Notes: generated by a model from the letters alone, not told the origin. A stretch of DNA of 64,000 bases from Prochilodus magdalenae (GCA_024036415.1 JAMWET010000755.1:1-64000), one strand, 5' to 3'; shown: positions 49,001-61,130, numbered from the stretch's first letter. A program made the numbers and translations.

Positions 49001-52000
49001 AATGTAGACGATGTGGGCAATATTCATTGAGAAACACAAACAGAGGTAAGGATTTTTCTGTATGGTGTCAAGCCGTCATGTTTGCTAAAACAACATGCCA
49101 GACGTCTTGGCATTGAGTTGTAGAGGTTTCTATCTCACTTTGTCAGCAACTCAACAACTCAGAATGTGTCTTGCAGGATGGTCCAAATGTGGTACTGAAC
49201 TGCTTATCATGCTTTGGGTGTTAAAACTGAGTCCCACCTAAGTCAATTGACCTGATGTGGTAGACAGTGCTGGTGTACATCACTCTGCTCAGAAGATGGT
49301 TGAGAAGGTCCAGGCGAGTGGATGAGATGGTTAGTGTGCTCTGGTCCTGCCCCTCCACCTGCACTCCCTCCAGATCATTTACCACTGATAACACACCTTT
49401 CTGTACACTCAGAGACACCTATCAGCACAGCAGGTAAACACAGATTACATTAGATTTCAGGACTATCAAGTGTGAACACAGGCTAGGTTTGCTTTACGTT
49501 ATAGTGTAGCAGAAAAATCATATTATAACCAAAGTTAACTAGAGTGTCCATGTTAACAAGTTCCTGTATGGGTTCCTGTAACTTTTACCATAAAAGCCTG
49601 TTAGTTGTGCTCACTGCTTATAGTGACATGTTTGTGAATGTTTGATGAATCTGGTGATCAAGACAGACCACAACTGCTGCTGTAACACAGCATGTGAATG
49701 GGAAACAGTTTGTTTGGAAACCAGTGGGTCCTGTGTGAATCTAATAGACAGCTAGGGAATATGGCAGGTTAACATTACAAATTAACTACATTTGTTCACT
49801 TCCGGTTAGCGCAGTTCAGCAGAAAGCATCCAGTTTACGCTTTCAGAGTGAGTGACCCTACACGAGGGTCATTATTTAAGGCTAATAAAGAATTAAGATA
49901 ATGAAGAACTTTACTTATGACTATGTAATGGCTAGTTAACCATGTAAGTCAATACAGGTGGTAGTTATGATGTCCCTATGTTATCTATGCTTAGCAACTG
50001 TGTTATTATTAGGAAAACAGTCTCACACACACACACACACACTTTCCCCCATTCCAGCAGTGCATTAAATAATCAATAAAGTAAACTGTCATGAAGCATC
50101 TGGGGCCTAAATTCAATTCAACACAGATTCTGTTTAGTTTGTTAGTCTGTATAGTGATTGCAGAGCAGGGTCAGCAGGTGTAGGGTAAACCTTTACCATA
50201 GTAAATAACTGCACATTAACCCAAAAACATCTTATATATTTCAGCATGGATAAATCATCAGTTGCAATGAAAAATCCAAACAGAGCTAAAGCAAGAATTA
50301 AAAGTGGAACTAAGTCAGGACTAGAGGTGCATTTGCTTGTTAAGTATAAAGTAGAGCATTTATAAGTTCTCTGTTCCAGAGAATAGTGTTCATATAATCT
50401 TACCTCATACTTGTCCCTCATGTCTGCATGTAGCGCTAAACCTACAACAACATATCCCTTTATCACAAACAATCATTTACAGGCTGGAATTCCAACAATC
50501 CAACTACAACTACATTACAGAATTAAGGCATCTACGCCATACCTGGTATCCCACTTTTCATCATGGGAGGGACTGTTAATCCATAAATAGGGTATTGGAG
50601 AGGAGAGTTGGGCAGAGCCAGAATAATCTTGTTTAAGTTTGCTGTCGTCCTAAAAAAGACACAGAATAAAAGAATTCATGAATACTGAGAATACTCAAAG
50701 AATACTGATCACACACACCTGTTCACAGTCTACTTGGTATATAAACCCAGTTGTTTACTTTGTTTAGTTTGAAGTATTGCCAAACCCTGTTTATGTACTG
50801 AGCGTTTCTCCCTTGCTATCTTTTTTCGGATTCTCACTTTGCTTTGTCTGCTGGTCTGTTTGCTCTCTGTTCTTGTCCTTCTAGTTTTGACTCTACCAAC
50901 TTTGGTTTTTAAGTTTGTTGATTCTGACAGTGGTGCTGAACTACATGTAATAAAGATTGACTGAAGAAGGCTGGAAAGGCTTTTGTTACATGGCATATAT
51001 GTCAATGTATCTCCACAGAGTAAAAAGGAATGCATGTTACCTGTACCATTTAATCCCTGAACCTTCACAGAGATCAACATTCTAGGGCTTATTTATCATT
51101 TTTGGCTTCCTATTTAAGGGGGAATCTGGTTTACTATTTTAGAATTAGAATTGCTTCATTCTACAGAATATTATAAAGTTAGATGATTTACAGTGCTTCT
51201 GATAGGAACCTGGGGTTGCAGTGTGTTCAGCAAAAATATGGCCATTTTATTTACTATCCAAAACCAAGTTTTATATGTAACATGAAGGACACAATGCAAA
51301 CACTTTAGTAAAGGTTGACTCAATTGCTCATATAAAAACACAATGATGTAGTACTTTCAGTTCTGTGAATCATGCTAATCATTAACCAGTTCATGATCCT
51401 TGTTGATGATCGTAGTATAATATTAAGGTCTTATAGCCTCTTACATGTGCTGCTGCTTTGAATGATTTGGCTTTCTGTAAAACATTCACTCAAAACTATC
51501 ATTAAACAGTGTCTCAGACATCAGGCAGGGCATTCATTACCATTTTAATAACTTTCTGTTCAGGAGGCATTCAACTCTTCAGAAATATAGTTCCTATCAA
51601 CACCACAGTGAAGAATTTTGATCCAGCAGGTTTCTCTAGAGCAGAGCATTTCACATTAAACCACTCTGTACGACTTAGGCACCCTCTTAGTTTAGCCTCT
51701 CTGCCTTGTTAATGTGAATGTGTTTAAGACTATAGTATCCAGCATCCAGAGCTCCAGCACTCCAGTGGATCTACTTTAATAATGAAACCTGGTCTGGTGT
51801 TGCCTGAACTCCTTTGCTCGGCGGTTCACAACAGCGTTTAGGTTTTCTTCAGGCAATTTACTGCTGAGTTGAACTCCTTTACAGGAGCATGGAGAACGGC
51901 TGATGTTGAGAAGCAGGTCCATACTGACAACAGAAGAAAAACAACAAAAGCTGAAAACGTCACTGTATTGTAGTCTAAATGCACTATAATGCCTAAAAAT

Positions 52001-52374
52001 GTTTTTTAAGTACTTCTTCATGCTTCACAAATAGTGTTATGATTTTCATTGTTGTATTTTATTCTTGTAAATGAACATAAATCAGTCAAATACCTTCGGT
52101 TTTGGAAAAGAAGGTTTTCGGATTGAATGTTTCGGTCCTCTTCGTAAGATGGTGTGCTGTGTAAACAACAAATAAATAAATACAAATGAAGCTCAATTTA
52201 CCAACCAGGCAAAAGAGGAACTGAACAATATGATGTATTATGTAGCTTGGTTTAGATATGCCAGTACCTGAAGTATGAATTGAAGAATTGGTCACCTGAT
52301 GTAAGTATTGTAATCATAGCCACGATGATGGCAATGACCGAAAAAGTAAACAGTAGTTGTAGCAGGCGCCGCAT
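46077..52374 (-). CDS. b4galnt2-like: Beta-1,4-N-acetylgalactosaminyltransferase, B4GALNT2-like, copy B (10 exons)
   Basis: Intact paralogue of copy A. Exons on the minus strand: 52374-52268, 51923-51789, 50649-50543, 50441-50404, 49418-49238, 48122-48036, 47714-47533, 46895-46752, 46635-46407, 46252-46077. Total 1386 bases, 461 codons plus TGA. Exons 2-9 have exactly the lengths of copy A and all junctions are GT/AG. The frame ends [12 protein letters not shown] then TGA, the expected family terminus. DXD-type VDDD and the other catalytic motifs are identical to copy A. Differences cluster in the anchor, stem (exon 2) and exon 10 (for example [16 protein letters not shown] against [16 protein letters not shown]). 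Exon 2 has the sequon NIS but lacks the NST of copy A. Introns are shorter than in A: intron 5 is about 1.1 kb against 6.7 kb, because the retroelement relics are absent. Confidence 0.94.
48520..48840 (-). repeat. Half of a palindromic fish repeat
   Basis: Landmarks are tgtttgatccactcacaccagcacaatacacactaacacaccaccacc, gtgctgaggatgatccacc and gtggtcctgtgggggtcctgacca. The inverse orientation of the same module is seen at 1690-1900, 26540-26740 and 60730-60930, so it is a widespread non-autonomous element. It lies in intron 5 of gene B. Bases 48890-49040, next to it, match a Tc1-like element end (also 14205-14270). Confidence 0.7.
50690..50960 (+). repeat. Dispersed repeat in intron 2 of gene B
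   Basis: Contains cacacacctgttcacagtct, tataaacccagttgtttac and gtttgaagtattgccaaaccctg, matching the 24150-24240 and 59330-59380 modules, and closes with tgtaataaagattgactgaagaag. The minus-strand frame 51080-50730 here is a by-product, not a gene. Confidence 0.6.
52268..52374 (-). CDS. b4galnt2-like: Copy B exon 1, start codon and membrane anchor
   Basis: The ATG at 52374 encodes [20 protein letters not shown] and continues hydrophobic to ITIL, a type II anchor. The exon is three bases longer than in copy A. The codon equivalent to the start of A is GTG here, so the start moved one codon downstream, and the lumenal side gained two codons ([10 protein letters not shown] against SRDNNSYY). 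Acceptor cctgcag lies 17 bases before the ATG. Confidence 0.88.
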
Positions 52375-55300
52375 CACGATGGTCGATCACCTGCAGGAGT
52401 CGTACAAACATCAACATTCTGATTTAAAAGACTGAAAATGAACAGAGGGCATGGATAAGAGATAAGGGGAAATTACTGCAACTACAAAAAGTTCCAAGTT
52501 TGGAATTGAACTTTAAGCTTCTCCTGCTTTTCCTAATCAACAATATCTATGAACAGGTTGTTGTTGAAAGTTGCTTTCTGAGGCCGTATCACAGAAACAC
52601 ATTCTACCTAAACATGCTTATCTGTTTAGTCACCATGACAAATTATTACTTGAATGGTGTGTTCTCTTGTACCCATGTAAGGAGTGTGTAGATCTAACAT
52701 AAAAACAACAACTGTGTGTGTTTGTGTCATTTGATGTGTGTAGTCTGTGTGTATATTCTTAATTCCTAATTGTGCCCTGCACCCTGCAAAAAGGCATGTA
52801 AAATAATCATGTCTAATTGATAATTTTATATTTCACATATTGAGATTGTTGTTATCTTATTTTAAGGTTATGTAACGTGTTACAGGTGTTTATTATTTGT
52901 TTAAAGTTATTTTAATCTGCTAATTTGTTTTATTATGCAGGAAGATAATTTTGTTATTGTAAGAAACGTGCTTGAAACAAGCCAAATCATCTCCCAGTAT
53001 ATGTATCTGATCCCAGTATTACTTAAAACAAGAAAAGAATATATAAATAGTTTGCAACAATCTACAAACTGAAATATAAGAGCACTTATGTGCCCTTAGT
53101 TATATCCTACCTCAGTATATGTATAATGATATGTAGCTGAAGGATAATAATGATATAAAGTGAATTGAATTTAAGTGAATTCAATTTCATTCAATTTAGC
53201 CATGGCAAACAGAATATAAAGGGAAGTTGTTTGGTGTTACAACAACACACAGAGCCCCAAAATAAGTCACTGCCCAAAAAATAAGTCTAAACATTCATAA
53301 TAAACTACATAGCCTACAATAAGTAAACCAATTCCTCATAACACAACTAGAACAGAGGCTTCCTCTTTGTGCATTCATGTTCTTTGCATGCTGGGTATGC
53401 TCTGACCAGAGACACATGGAACCCAATGAGTGTTGTGAACATAATGACTGTGCACATTAACTGACAGACCCTACACAGCAAGCTCAGCTGATGTGTTCAG
53501 TCGCTTCATTATAACAACCCTTGAAAAGCCAAGCATACAAGTATTTAATCATATATACTCATATAAAACATCAATAAACAGGAACATTTTTATACATAGA
53601 CAGTGTATACATGGACCGTAACCAGGAAAAGAGGTTTAGAGAATCTGATCTGGGAAGAAACAAGCATTTATGGTCCACTATTAAACCACTAGGTCATATA
53701 TACCAAACCCTAGCATGGTTTAAATATGCACACAAAAGTAAAAACAAAGCAATTTGTAAGACTAGTTCCAAAATGGACTAAAATCATCAACATTATGTGA
53801 AGAAATAACCATTTTGATGGTACGTCAAAGACATGCATGTATCATGTTGCAGATACCATTTTGTACCTCAAGAGGCGATAGTGAGCCACTGTAGCATTGA
53901 GACCTTGGTCCACACCAAATGCCACAAGGGTTAAGAAGTGTTTATTGCCCCTGCAGTAAAAGATAGCCACTCCTTTTTTTTTTCCCACTCCAAATTTTTG
54001 CTTTAAGTTTGCCATTTTTAACTGCCCACTTAACACATAGTTCTTGGCAAGTAGCAAACAAAACTACTGATATAAATAGAAGCAGAACAAGGGTTAACAC
54101 TGGCCTTGCTTTCCATGCTGTCCAATGCTATGAGCGGGCTAAATGAGGATTTAAAGAGAACTTCAAAACTTGGTTGAGGGTATATCTTCTGCTATCATCA
54201 TATCTTCATCAGTAAAAAGATGAGTATGAGATGCTACAGCCTGCAGGCACCAAAAGCCGAGGCTACAGCCCTGGCAGTCACCCCTTTTCCGTGCTAGTGT
54301 CTGTGCATGTGACATTACTATTACATCTGACTGTAAAAGTTTTATTTCAGGTTTTACAGGGTGACTCACAGTACTGCATAGATACCATGTTTTACAGTGT
54401 TTTTTTCTTGACCAACTAAATTTTCCTACATTTTATGGAAGGATGGAGAGATTTATAAAAGGAACTAAAGAAAGAAGAAAGCACAGGGAGAAAAGTACAG
54501 AGGGGTAAAATGTAAGCAAGAAATCCTAGTTACAACTCAAAATGTTGTTCCAGTCATTTGAGTCATGTACTAATTTCTGCACAATGCGCTTCAAATTAAG
54601 TGTAAAACTTCGTTTCGTGTTTAGTCTTTATCTCGGTAGCCTTAGAAAAGGCAGTCGCTTGTCGCACCTCTCTATGCTGCCTGTCACTGCCCATGTTTCC
54701 TCAAACACAAAAAAAGCTAGGGAGCCCATTTCTGTTCTTTAGCACATTCAATAAAGTCACACAGTTGACCTTGACCACACTGTAAGATTTGGTCCCTGTT
54801 AAACTGTATGTTTGAGGGTTAGAAGATGAAGAGGGGACACTTAGAGAGGAAACTTGCTGATTAATTCTATTATTGTATTAAATATGAATTATTTTATTTA
54901 CAAGATGACAGTATCAGTATTCAAACAGAATGTACAATGTGCATATTCCAGTGATAGTAGTGTTCAGAATAGTAGAGCTTCATTTTTTTATTGCTATAGT
55001 GATTCCCAGAAATGATCACATGCTAACAGGATCCTGTTAACCTCCGGATTCTGAGGCAACATGTGGCCGAGTTAAAGCAAGTCGACAAGACAACATCTAG
55101 TCTAATACTAATGCAATATACTGAAATTAAGATTTAAGCTGTACAGTTTGTGACTGTTGAAACTATCAGGAAACTCAACAGAAAAGTTAATTCAGAGAAA
55201 TGTTTAGTTACAAAAAAATAAGATGAATAAAATGGAAAAATGTTATTTTGTAATTTTACCTAAAGATGAACTACAGATAATTACTAACACGCTTTCAGGT

Positions 55301-55460
55301 GATACTTGAATATCACCATCATTAGAGTAAGGTTAGGGTTAGGACTAGGTGAAAGGTGTGTGTTGATGTTATAATCAGAGTTAGATTTAACACAACCCAA
55401 TACTCAATTTAGTTAAAAGCTACATGAAGATGAACAAAGCACCTAAAAAGCATCTACACT
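52375..55460. other. Upstream region of gene B, conserved noncoding blocks
   Basis: No coding exon recognised. 53240-53760 and 54900-55380 align with 21780-22270 and 22490-22970 upstream of gene A. 53790-54850 has no partner in copy A and shows no recognisable transposon protein, so it is either an insertion in B or a deletion in A. Confidence 0.6.
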
Positions 55461-55462
55461 AA

Positions 55463-55681
55463 CTAAGCATTACTGTTCATCCTGAATTTGCTGATAAATT
55501 TTGAACCCCCTTTATCCATTTCAATTCCATTCACTCTAGTTATAATGTAATTAGGCTCCTGCTCACCCAGGTTTAATGCTGTTGGTTGCACTGGATCTCC
55601 TGAAGGGTTTGTCCTGGTCCTGATAGATATATTCCCATAAGATCTGACCACCTTTCTGGCTGATATCTGCCCCTTTGCCAC
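55463..55681 (-). other. Conserved upstream exon candidate of gene B
   Basis: A 72-codon frame without gaps relative to the partner at 23339-23103. The N-terminal ten codons differ and the C terminus is cut by a stop after FRMNSNA. The same potential donor (CTGG/GTGAGC) is kept at about 55571. The protein is unrecognised. See the partner for interpretation. Confidence 0.4.
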
Positions 55682-55689
55682 CGAATTGC

Positions 55690-55830
55690 TGGGAAATTAG
55701 TTTCTAATGAGCTGAAAAATATCAACCTAAAGTGCCGTGATAGGAAGATTGAGGTGGGCGGGGTAGGACTTACTACCTGGAAAATGTCCTGCCCTCTCTA
55801 ATAACACCTACCAGGACTCTGTCCAGCTCA
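55690..55830 (-). promoter_or_regulatory. GC-box promoter-like block upstream of gene B
   Basis: aaagtgccgtgataggaagattgaggtgggcggggtaggactt matches the gene A block with a few substitutions. One GC box (gggcgggg) is kept. The second, cccgcccc in A, is tgccctct here, so the two promoters may differ in strength. Confidence 0.4.
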
Positions 55831-56619
55831 TTTCCCTACACACACATCCAGTGCTTTTAAATATTAAAATAGGGAGCCAGATCCTGTAAACCTGCATCTG
55901 TACAACATGATGGCACAGACGATAAGCACCGGTTCAAGCTCTTTCTAAAATATCATTATATGTAAAGTGTGTAATATTTGGTTAAGCTGTGGTTGCGGTA
56001 GAAAATGAGCTTTATAGAGCTACAGGAGTTTAAACATTAATACTTTCATTTCTTTTAGAGAAAAGAGACTTCCGTGTTACGGTTATTGTGGGAATTGACC
56101 TGTATGCAAGTGTAAATCATAAACAGTACAGCTGAAGGTCAAGCATTGGTCAAATGACATTTTGGTTTTTTTTTTCTGAGTGACAGTAATTTAACACATT
56201 CTCTATAGACGACACACGTCTGTACATTTAATTTGGTCAGTTACTGTTTATTTGATTAGGTTTACATATTGGATAAATCAAGCAGAATAAATTGTCAGAA
56301 TTATGTTCTCTGTAGAGCTGTACATATCTACCTTTAGAAAATCAACTCCCAGAATACTGAACAGACTACTTTGAAAAGGGAGTGATGGCCAAATACTAAA
56401 CACACTGTGTCAGTGTACGATAGTAAGTTTTCAGCAACATAGTCTGTTACAGTACATAGAAAATAACATATTCAGAATTGTCACGCTTTCCCCTCAACCT
56501 CTGATCTCCTGAACATCTCCCAGAATGCACCACTTGATGACCTCAGCATTACATTTTTGTAACCATCCAATCACATCCCATTTTCCTGTTTCTCATCACC
56601 TGAGTTTTATTATTTATAT

Positions 56620-57960
56620 ATAAATATTAATTTATTTATATAGTGCTTTTTCCAACTGATGATGTCTCAAAGCAGCTTTACAGAAATTCAGTAATAATAA
56701 TTCATTAAGGAGAGAAATAAAAGAAACCCCTGGTGAGCAAGCTGAAGGCGACGGTGGCAAGGAAAAACTCCCTCAAGGAGAATGAAGAAACTTGGGAGGA
56801 ACCAGACACAGGGGGACCCATCCTCCTCTGCTCCAAACTACATTTTGAAATTGTTCTAGGTAACATCGATTGAGTATCTTATTATGCTGATCTAGTCGTA
56901 CTGGTGACAATGAAGTTAATGAAGAAATAACTGTGAAATAATAATAATAATAGTCTGATGCAGGTAGCAATAGTGAAAACATTAGTATGCAGCTGTAAAG
57001 CCTAGTTGGTCCTTCATCAGTGTTAGGCTGGGCAGGTAGACAGCTGTTCGGGGCAGGTAGCAGGAAAACAATCAATCTTCCGTCAATGTCTGGCTGGGTA
57101 GGTAGGCAACTGGTTAGAGGCGGTTTTATATATATATATTTCCAAAGTGTGGCAGCGACTCCACCATCTGACTATTACAGCCTGTAGTAGTGTTGAGACA
57201 GTGTCTGAATCCCGGACATTTTCTGGAAGGTTATTCCATAACTCGGGGGGCTTTGTAAGAGAAGGCTCTTCCTCCTGCTGATACCTTATTCATTGTGGGA
57301 ACTAATGATCAGCCAGCACTCTGTGACCTTGGTAAACGAGAAGGTTCATAATAGGAAATAAGTTCTTGCAGGTAATCAGGAACGAGCCCATGTAGGGCTT
57401 TAGGATATATGTTAATAGATTAATTTTATGATCAATACGGAATTTAACTGGGAGCCAGTGGAGAACTGACAAAACTGCACTGATATGATCATATTTTCTG
57501 GTTTTAGTAAGGACCGTAGCTGCAGCGTTTTGAACTAGTTGAAATTTACTTAAGTTCCTATTAGAACATCCTGACAGTACTGAGTGAACAATTGTGACGC
57601 AAAGGTTTTTAGCTACTGATCTGGGTATTATTGGGAAGTCGGCGAGATTTAACATTTAGTCCGATGGTTTCTGTCTTACTGCTTTCAGACCCAGAAGGAG
57701 AACCTTCTGGGTTTTATTAGCATTAAGAATGAACCATGAAGCTGTTTCTGAGATTCCAACCCTATTTTCTAATCTTTCATGTAGAACATTGTAATCTATT
57801 GTGTCAAAAGCTGCACTGAGAGAAGCACTAACAAAGATACAAGCATGAAGGAGATAATTTGTTATTTTAACTAGTGCTGTTTCAGTGCCTTGGTGGGGCC
57901 TAAATCCTGATTGGAACTTTTCATATATATTAAGATTCTTGGGTCCCAGTATTAGTCGCT
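56620..57960 (-). mobile_element. L2-like LINE / interspersed repeat composite
   Basis: Starts tttatttatatagtgctttt and contains gcaagctgaaggcgacggtggcaagg (cf. 38070-38100). The minus strand at 57655-57302 encodes SNRNLSKFQLVQNAAATVLT, YDHISAVLSVLHWLPVKFRI and HKINLLTY, the conserved C-terminal region of L2-like reverse transcriptases. Together with the dispersed repeat it interrupts the A-B homology between 56610 and 59315. Confidence 0.7.
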
Positions 57961-57989
57961 GGCTTGGAGCAACTTTAAATTAGTGCGTG

Positions 57990-59270
57990 TGACAACAGCA
58001 TGTTTGATGCACAGCTTAGTGTGGATGGGGGCATATCCAGCCGGCAGCTAAGCAGGTTGGCTGTTTGGAACAGGACAAACAAGCCCCAGTGTCCGATTAG
58101 GGCAGTTTGCACTACATTAAAGCAGGGCTACAGCTGCTCAGCTGGATTTTTAAGGCTGGTTATCCAGTAACCACCCTGCCCCCACTTCTGTAAACTTGAG
58201 GCATACGGCGACTTGGTTGCCAGCTGTTTTTCTTTTCCTTTCTTTTGCTCTGCTTTGTTGCTGCTCAAAGTTTTAGGGGTTTTAGAGTGTTTTAAGCTTT
58301 CCTCTAGCTCGTGGTGAGTATCAAGATCAGTATTTGGTATACGGCGGCTCACTGGCTAGAGGTTGGAGTGTTTAAATGTTGTAATTAATGTTTGTTTTTA
58401 TTTGTTTAAGTGCTTTTATTTTGCTTCAGCGTAGTGGCTGGATAATTGTGGAGTTGGGGTACCAACAGATGTATGGGTGTATTTGTATACGGTGTTCACT
58501 GGTGTGGTAGAAGCAGTGCAAAGTAGTGTGAGAGACTGCTGTGTATCGTGGAGTGTGTCTTTGTCTTTATCTAGAATCTAATTCATTAAGGAGAGAAAAG
58601 AAAGAAACCCCTGGTGAGCAAGCTAAAGGCGACGGTGGCAAGGAAAAACTCCCTCAAGGAGAATGAAGAAATTTGGGAGGAACCAGACACAGGGGGACCC
58701 ATCCTCCTCTGCTCCAAACTACATTTTGAAATTTTTCTAGGTAACATCGATTGAGTATCTTATTATGCTGATCTAGTCGTACTGGTGACAATGAAGTTAA
58801 TGAAGAAATAACTGTGAAATAATAATAATAATAGTCTGATGCAGGTAGCAATAGTGAAAACATTGGCTGGATAATTGTGGAGTTGGGGTACCAACAGCTG
58901 TATGGGTGTATTTGTATACGGTGTTCACTGGTGTGGTAGAAGCAGTGCAAAGTAGTGTGAGAGACTGCTGTGTATCGCGGAGTGTGTCTTTGTCTTTATC
59001 TAGAATTTATTCACATTCTCGTGGCCTCCCAACTCCAGTCACATGTTAGTCCAGCTGCCTATCTTTAAAAGCTATTTTATTTTATTTTATTTTTTTTAAC
59101 CAAACTGACAGTGACTCCTTTTTATCAACTTCAGAATATTTAATAAAAATCATGTTTTGTATTTCCCTAGACTTGTGTCTGTGAGATTATTGTACACGGT
59201 GCTCCTCATTGCTCCAGGCCTAAACCAAGGGGTGGCATAGTCTGGCATCTGGTATACAGGAGGTGCCACA
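57990..59270 (-). mobile_element. Inverted, rearranged gypsy LTR
   Basis: From 59270 (minus strand TGTGGCACCTCC) to about 58260 the sequence is a diverged copy of the LTR at 39395-40055, in opposite orientation. The first 60 bases differ at several sites, so it is a separate insertion from a related element. The part 57990-58260 has no counterpart in the 39.4-kb LTR. No internal retroelement sequence and no matching target duplication were found. It is interrupted at 58578-58863. Confidence 0.75.
58440..59010. repeat. Direct LTR repeats bracketing a transposed 285-bp copy of nearby sequence
   Basis: Bases 58440-58577 and 58864-59005 are nearly identical LTR pieces (two or three differences). 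Between them, 58578-58862 is a 98%-like copy of 56700-56982, 1.9 kb to the left in the same orientation. The exit junction shares attca between donor and acceptor. The frames at 57075-56773 and 58950-58654 are duplicates of each other for this reason and are not genes. Confidence 0.85.
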
Positions 59271-59309
59271 TTCGGTTACAAGTTTGGTCATTGTACCACA
59301 GGGCGAGAG

Positions 59310-61130
59310 TTGGTCATATATACCCCTTGGTTTGTTAGTCACATTGTGAAGTATTGCCAACTCTATTGAACCCTATACTACTAAGCGCTTCACTCCTGTC
59401 TATTGATAGAAGGATAGATGCAATAAAGTAAGTAAACCCTTTGTAATTACCTGGATTTCTGTATAGATTACTGATAAAATGTGTTTTTATTGTTGTCACA
59501 ATTATAAACAAACAGAATTTTACAACACTAATAGTACACAGTTGTACAGTATGTCTTTTATTGAGCACATTGTGTAAACACCTACAGTAAATACTATTTA
59601 TTTGAATGTAATAACCTGTGGATAAGGTTTGCGCAACAATTCCTGTGAATGTGTTTCGGTTTCTTCAGAATTACTAGGCTGCCTTGCTTGGACAGCCCTC
59701 TTCTGGTCATACCACTGCATGATAGGGTTGTCATGATTCAGACCTGGCCTTTCCAAAACATTTCTTCTTATTCAAAGATTCTTAGTGAATTGACTTGTTT
59801 GCTTTGAGTCAGCTTTACTGTGTGGCTCTATAGCTTGTGGTCATGGACTGCTGCTGCTGATATACACTCATTATCATGAAATAGTTGTACCCAGAAGAAA
59901 TCAACAACAGGAATGAAACTTGGTGGGGTGGTCTGACATTGTAAGACATGTGAATGATTCATGTTTCAGGCTCCGTCCACACGTAACATAAACAAGCACA
60001 AACCTAACTATACCTGTACCTGACTGACGCAACAGTCACAACTGTCAACTTTCAGTGAGCAGTGATGTCCTCCATGAGTCATCCTGTTAGTGCCAGCACC
60101 ATTTGCAGACGACTGCATAACGCAGGACTACGTGCACATAGACCGTTACGATGACAGCCATTAACACAGTATCCACGTCACCAAAGACTGCAATGGTATC
60201 TTGGCAGACTGTCATGGGGTCTTAGAATGCCAGTGGGTCATCTTCAGTAACGAGTCACACTTTTGTCTTGGTGAAACAACCAACTAATCAGTTTGTGGAG
60301 GCATAGTGGTCAGCATCAGGCAGATCAGTTTGTTGCCATGCATTACACATCCAAAAGGCCTGGTGTCACTCCACCTTCACCCCTGTGAGATATAAGCTGC
60401 ATGGCATGGAATATCACAGGACACCATTAGAAGCCTCTATGCGTAGACATCTGACATGTTGTGTTAGTAAACATGGTGGGCTAACACTAATACTGAGAGA
60501 CACTATTTCTGTATGTGTAGGTCAGTAAATATTCCCCATATCAGTCTAAATTGATCATCATTTATTGTTTCTGGTAACCAATCTTCCTTCGGAATTGCAT
60601 TGCAGGCTGACACTTTCCTCTGGGTGCAACTATTCTTTTAATGATGAGTGTTTGTTTCTATACTCCTGAATTAAATCCTACAATTACAGGCTGTAGTACA
60701 GACTGATTCTCTGCCTTTCTCTTTGTTAGCCCCTTTCACCCTGTTCTCTAATGATCAGGACCACCACAGAACAGGTATTATGGGAGTGGTGGGGCATTCT
60801 CAGTACTGAAGTGACACTGGCGTGGTGGTGGTGTGTTAGTGTGTGTTGTGCTGGGAAACAGACCCAGCATTGCTGCTTATGTTTTGAATACTGTGTCCAG
60901 TCACTGTCCACTCTATTAGACACTCCTACCTTGCTGGTGCACCATGTAAATTTAGAGATGATGGCTCATGTGCTGCTGCAGAGATGGTGTTGGTTATCCT
61001 CTACTCCTTTATTGGTGGTCACAGGATGCTGTGTGTGTTGGTTTTCAGTGTCCCCTTTCTTTCTAACATAGAACTGTATATTTGTTCTAAAATGCACCAC
61101 CCTTCTCTCATCTGTCTATAAACAGTTTCC
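59310..61130 (+). repeat. Duplicated flank block, copy 3
   Basis: 59315-59420 resumes the homology with 24195-24290. 59530-59770 matches 25270-25490, 59780-60700 carries the Tc1-like element, and 60700-60930 the half palindromic repeat, as in copies 1 and 2. The minisatellite is missing. 60930-61060 continues homology only with copy 1 (1895-1985), so copy 3 is the closer partner of copy 1 in extent. Confidence 0.8.
59860..60700 (+). mobile_element. Tc1-like transposon relic in flank block 3
   Basis: The left end is tatacactcattatcatgaaa. The plus strand has a Tc1 helix-turn-helix remnant around 60105-60145 and a DESRF-like stretch near 60235-60265 (TTCAGTAACGAGTCACAC). Stops and indels are numerous. 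It is a parallel copy of 25745-26535. Confidence 0.7.

Noticed and set aside
46077..52374. Naming the pair B4GALNT1 (GM2/GD2 synthase)
   Set aside because: Catalytic motifs fit both, but [15 protein letters not shown] in the middle domain and HYFKNHL at the C terminus match B4GALNT2 better, and gngt2 linkage supports it. Certainty needs a tree.
56773..58950. Two nearly identical small proteins (57075-56773 and 58950-58654, minus strand)
   Set aside because: They arise from the duplicated 285-bp block and an LTR read-through, with no start context or domain.
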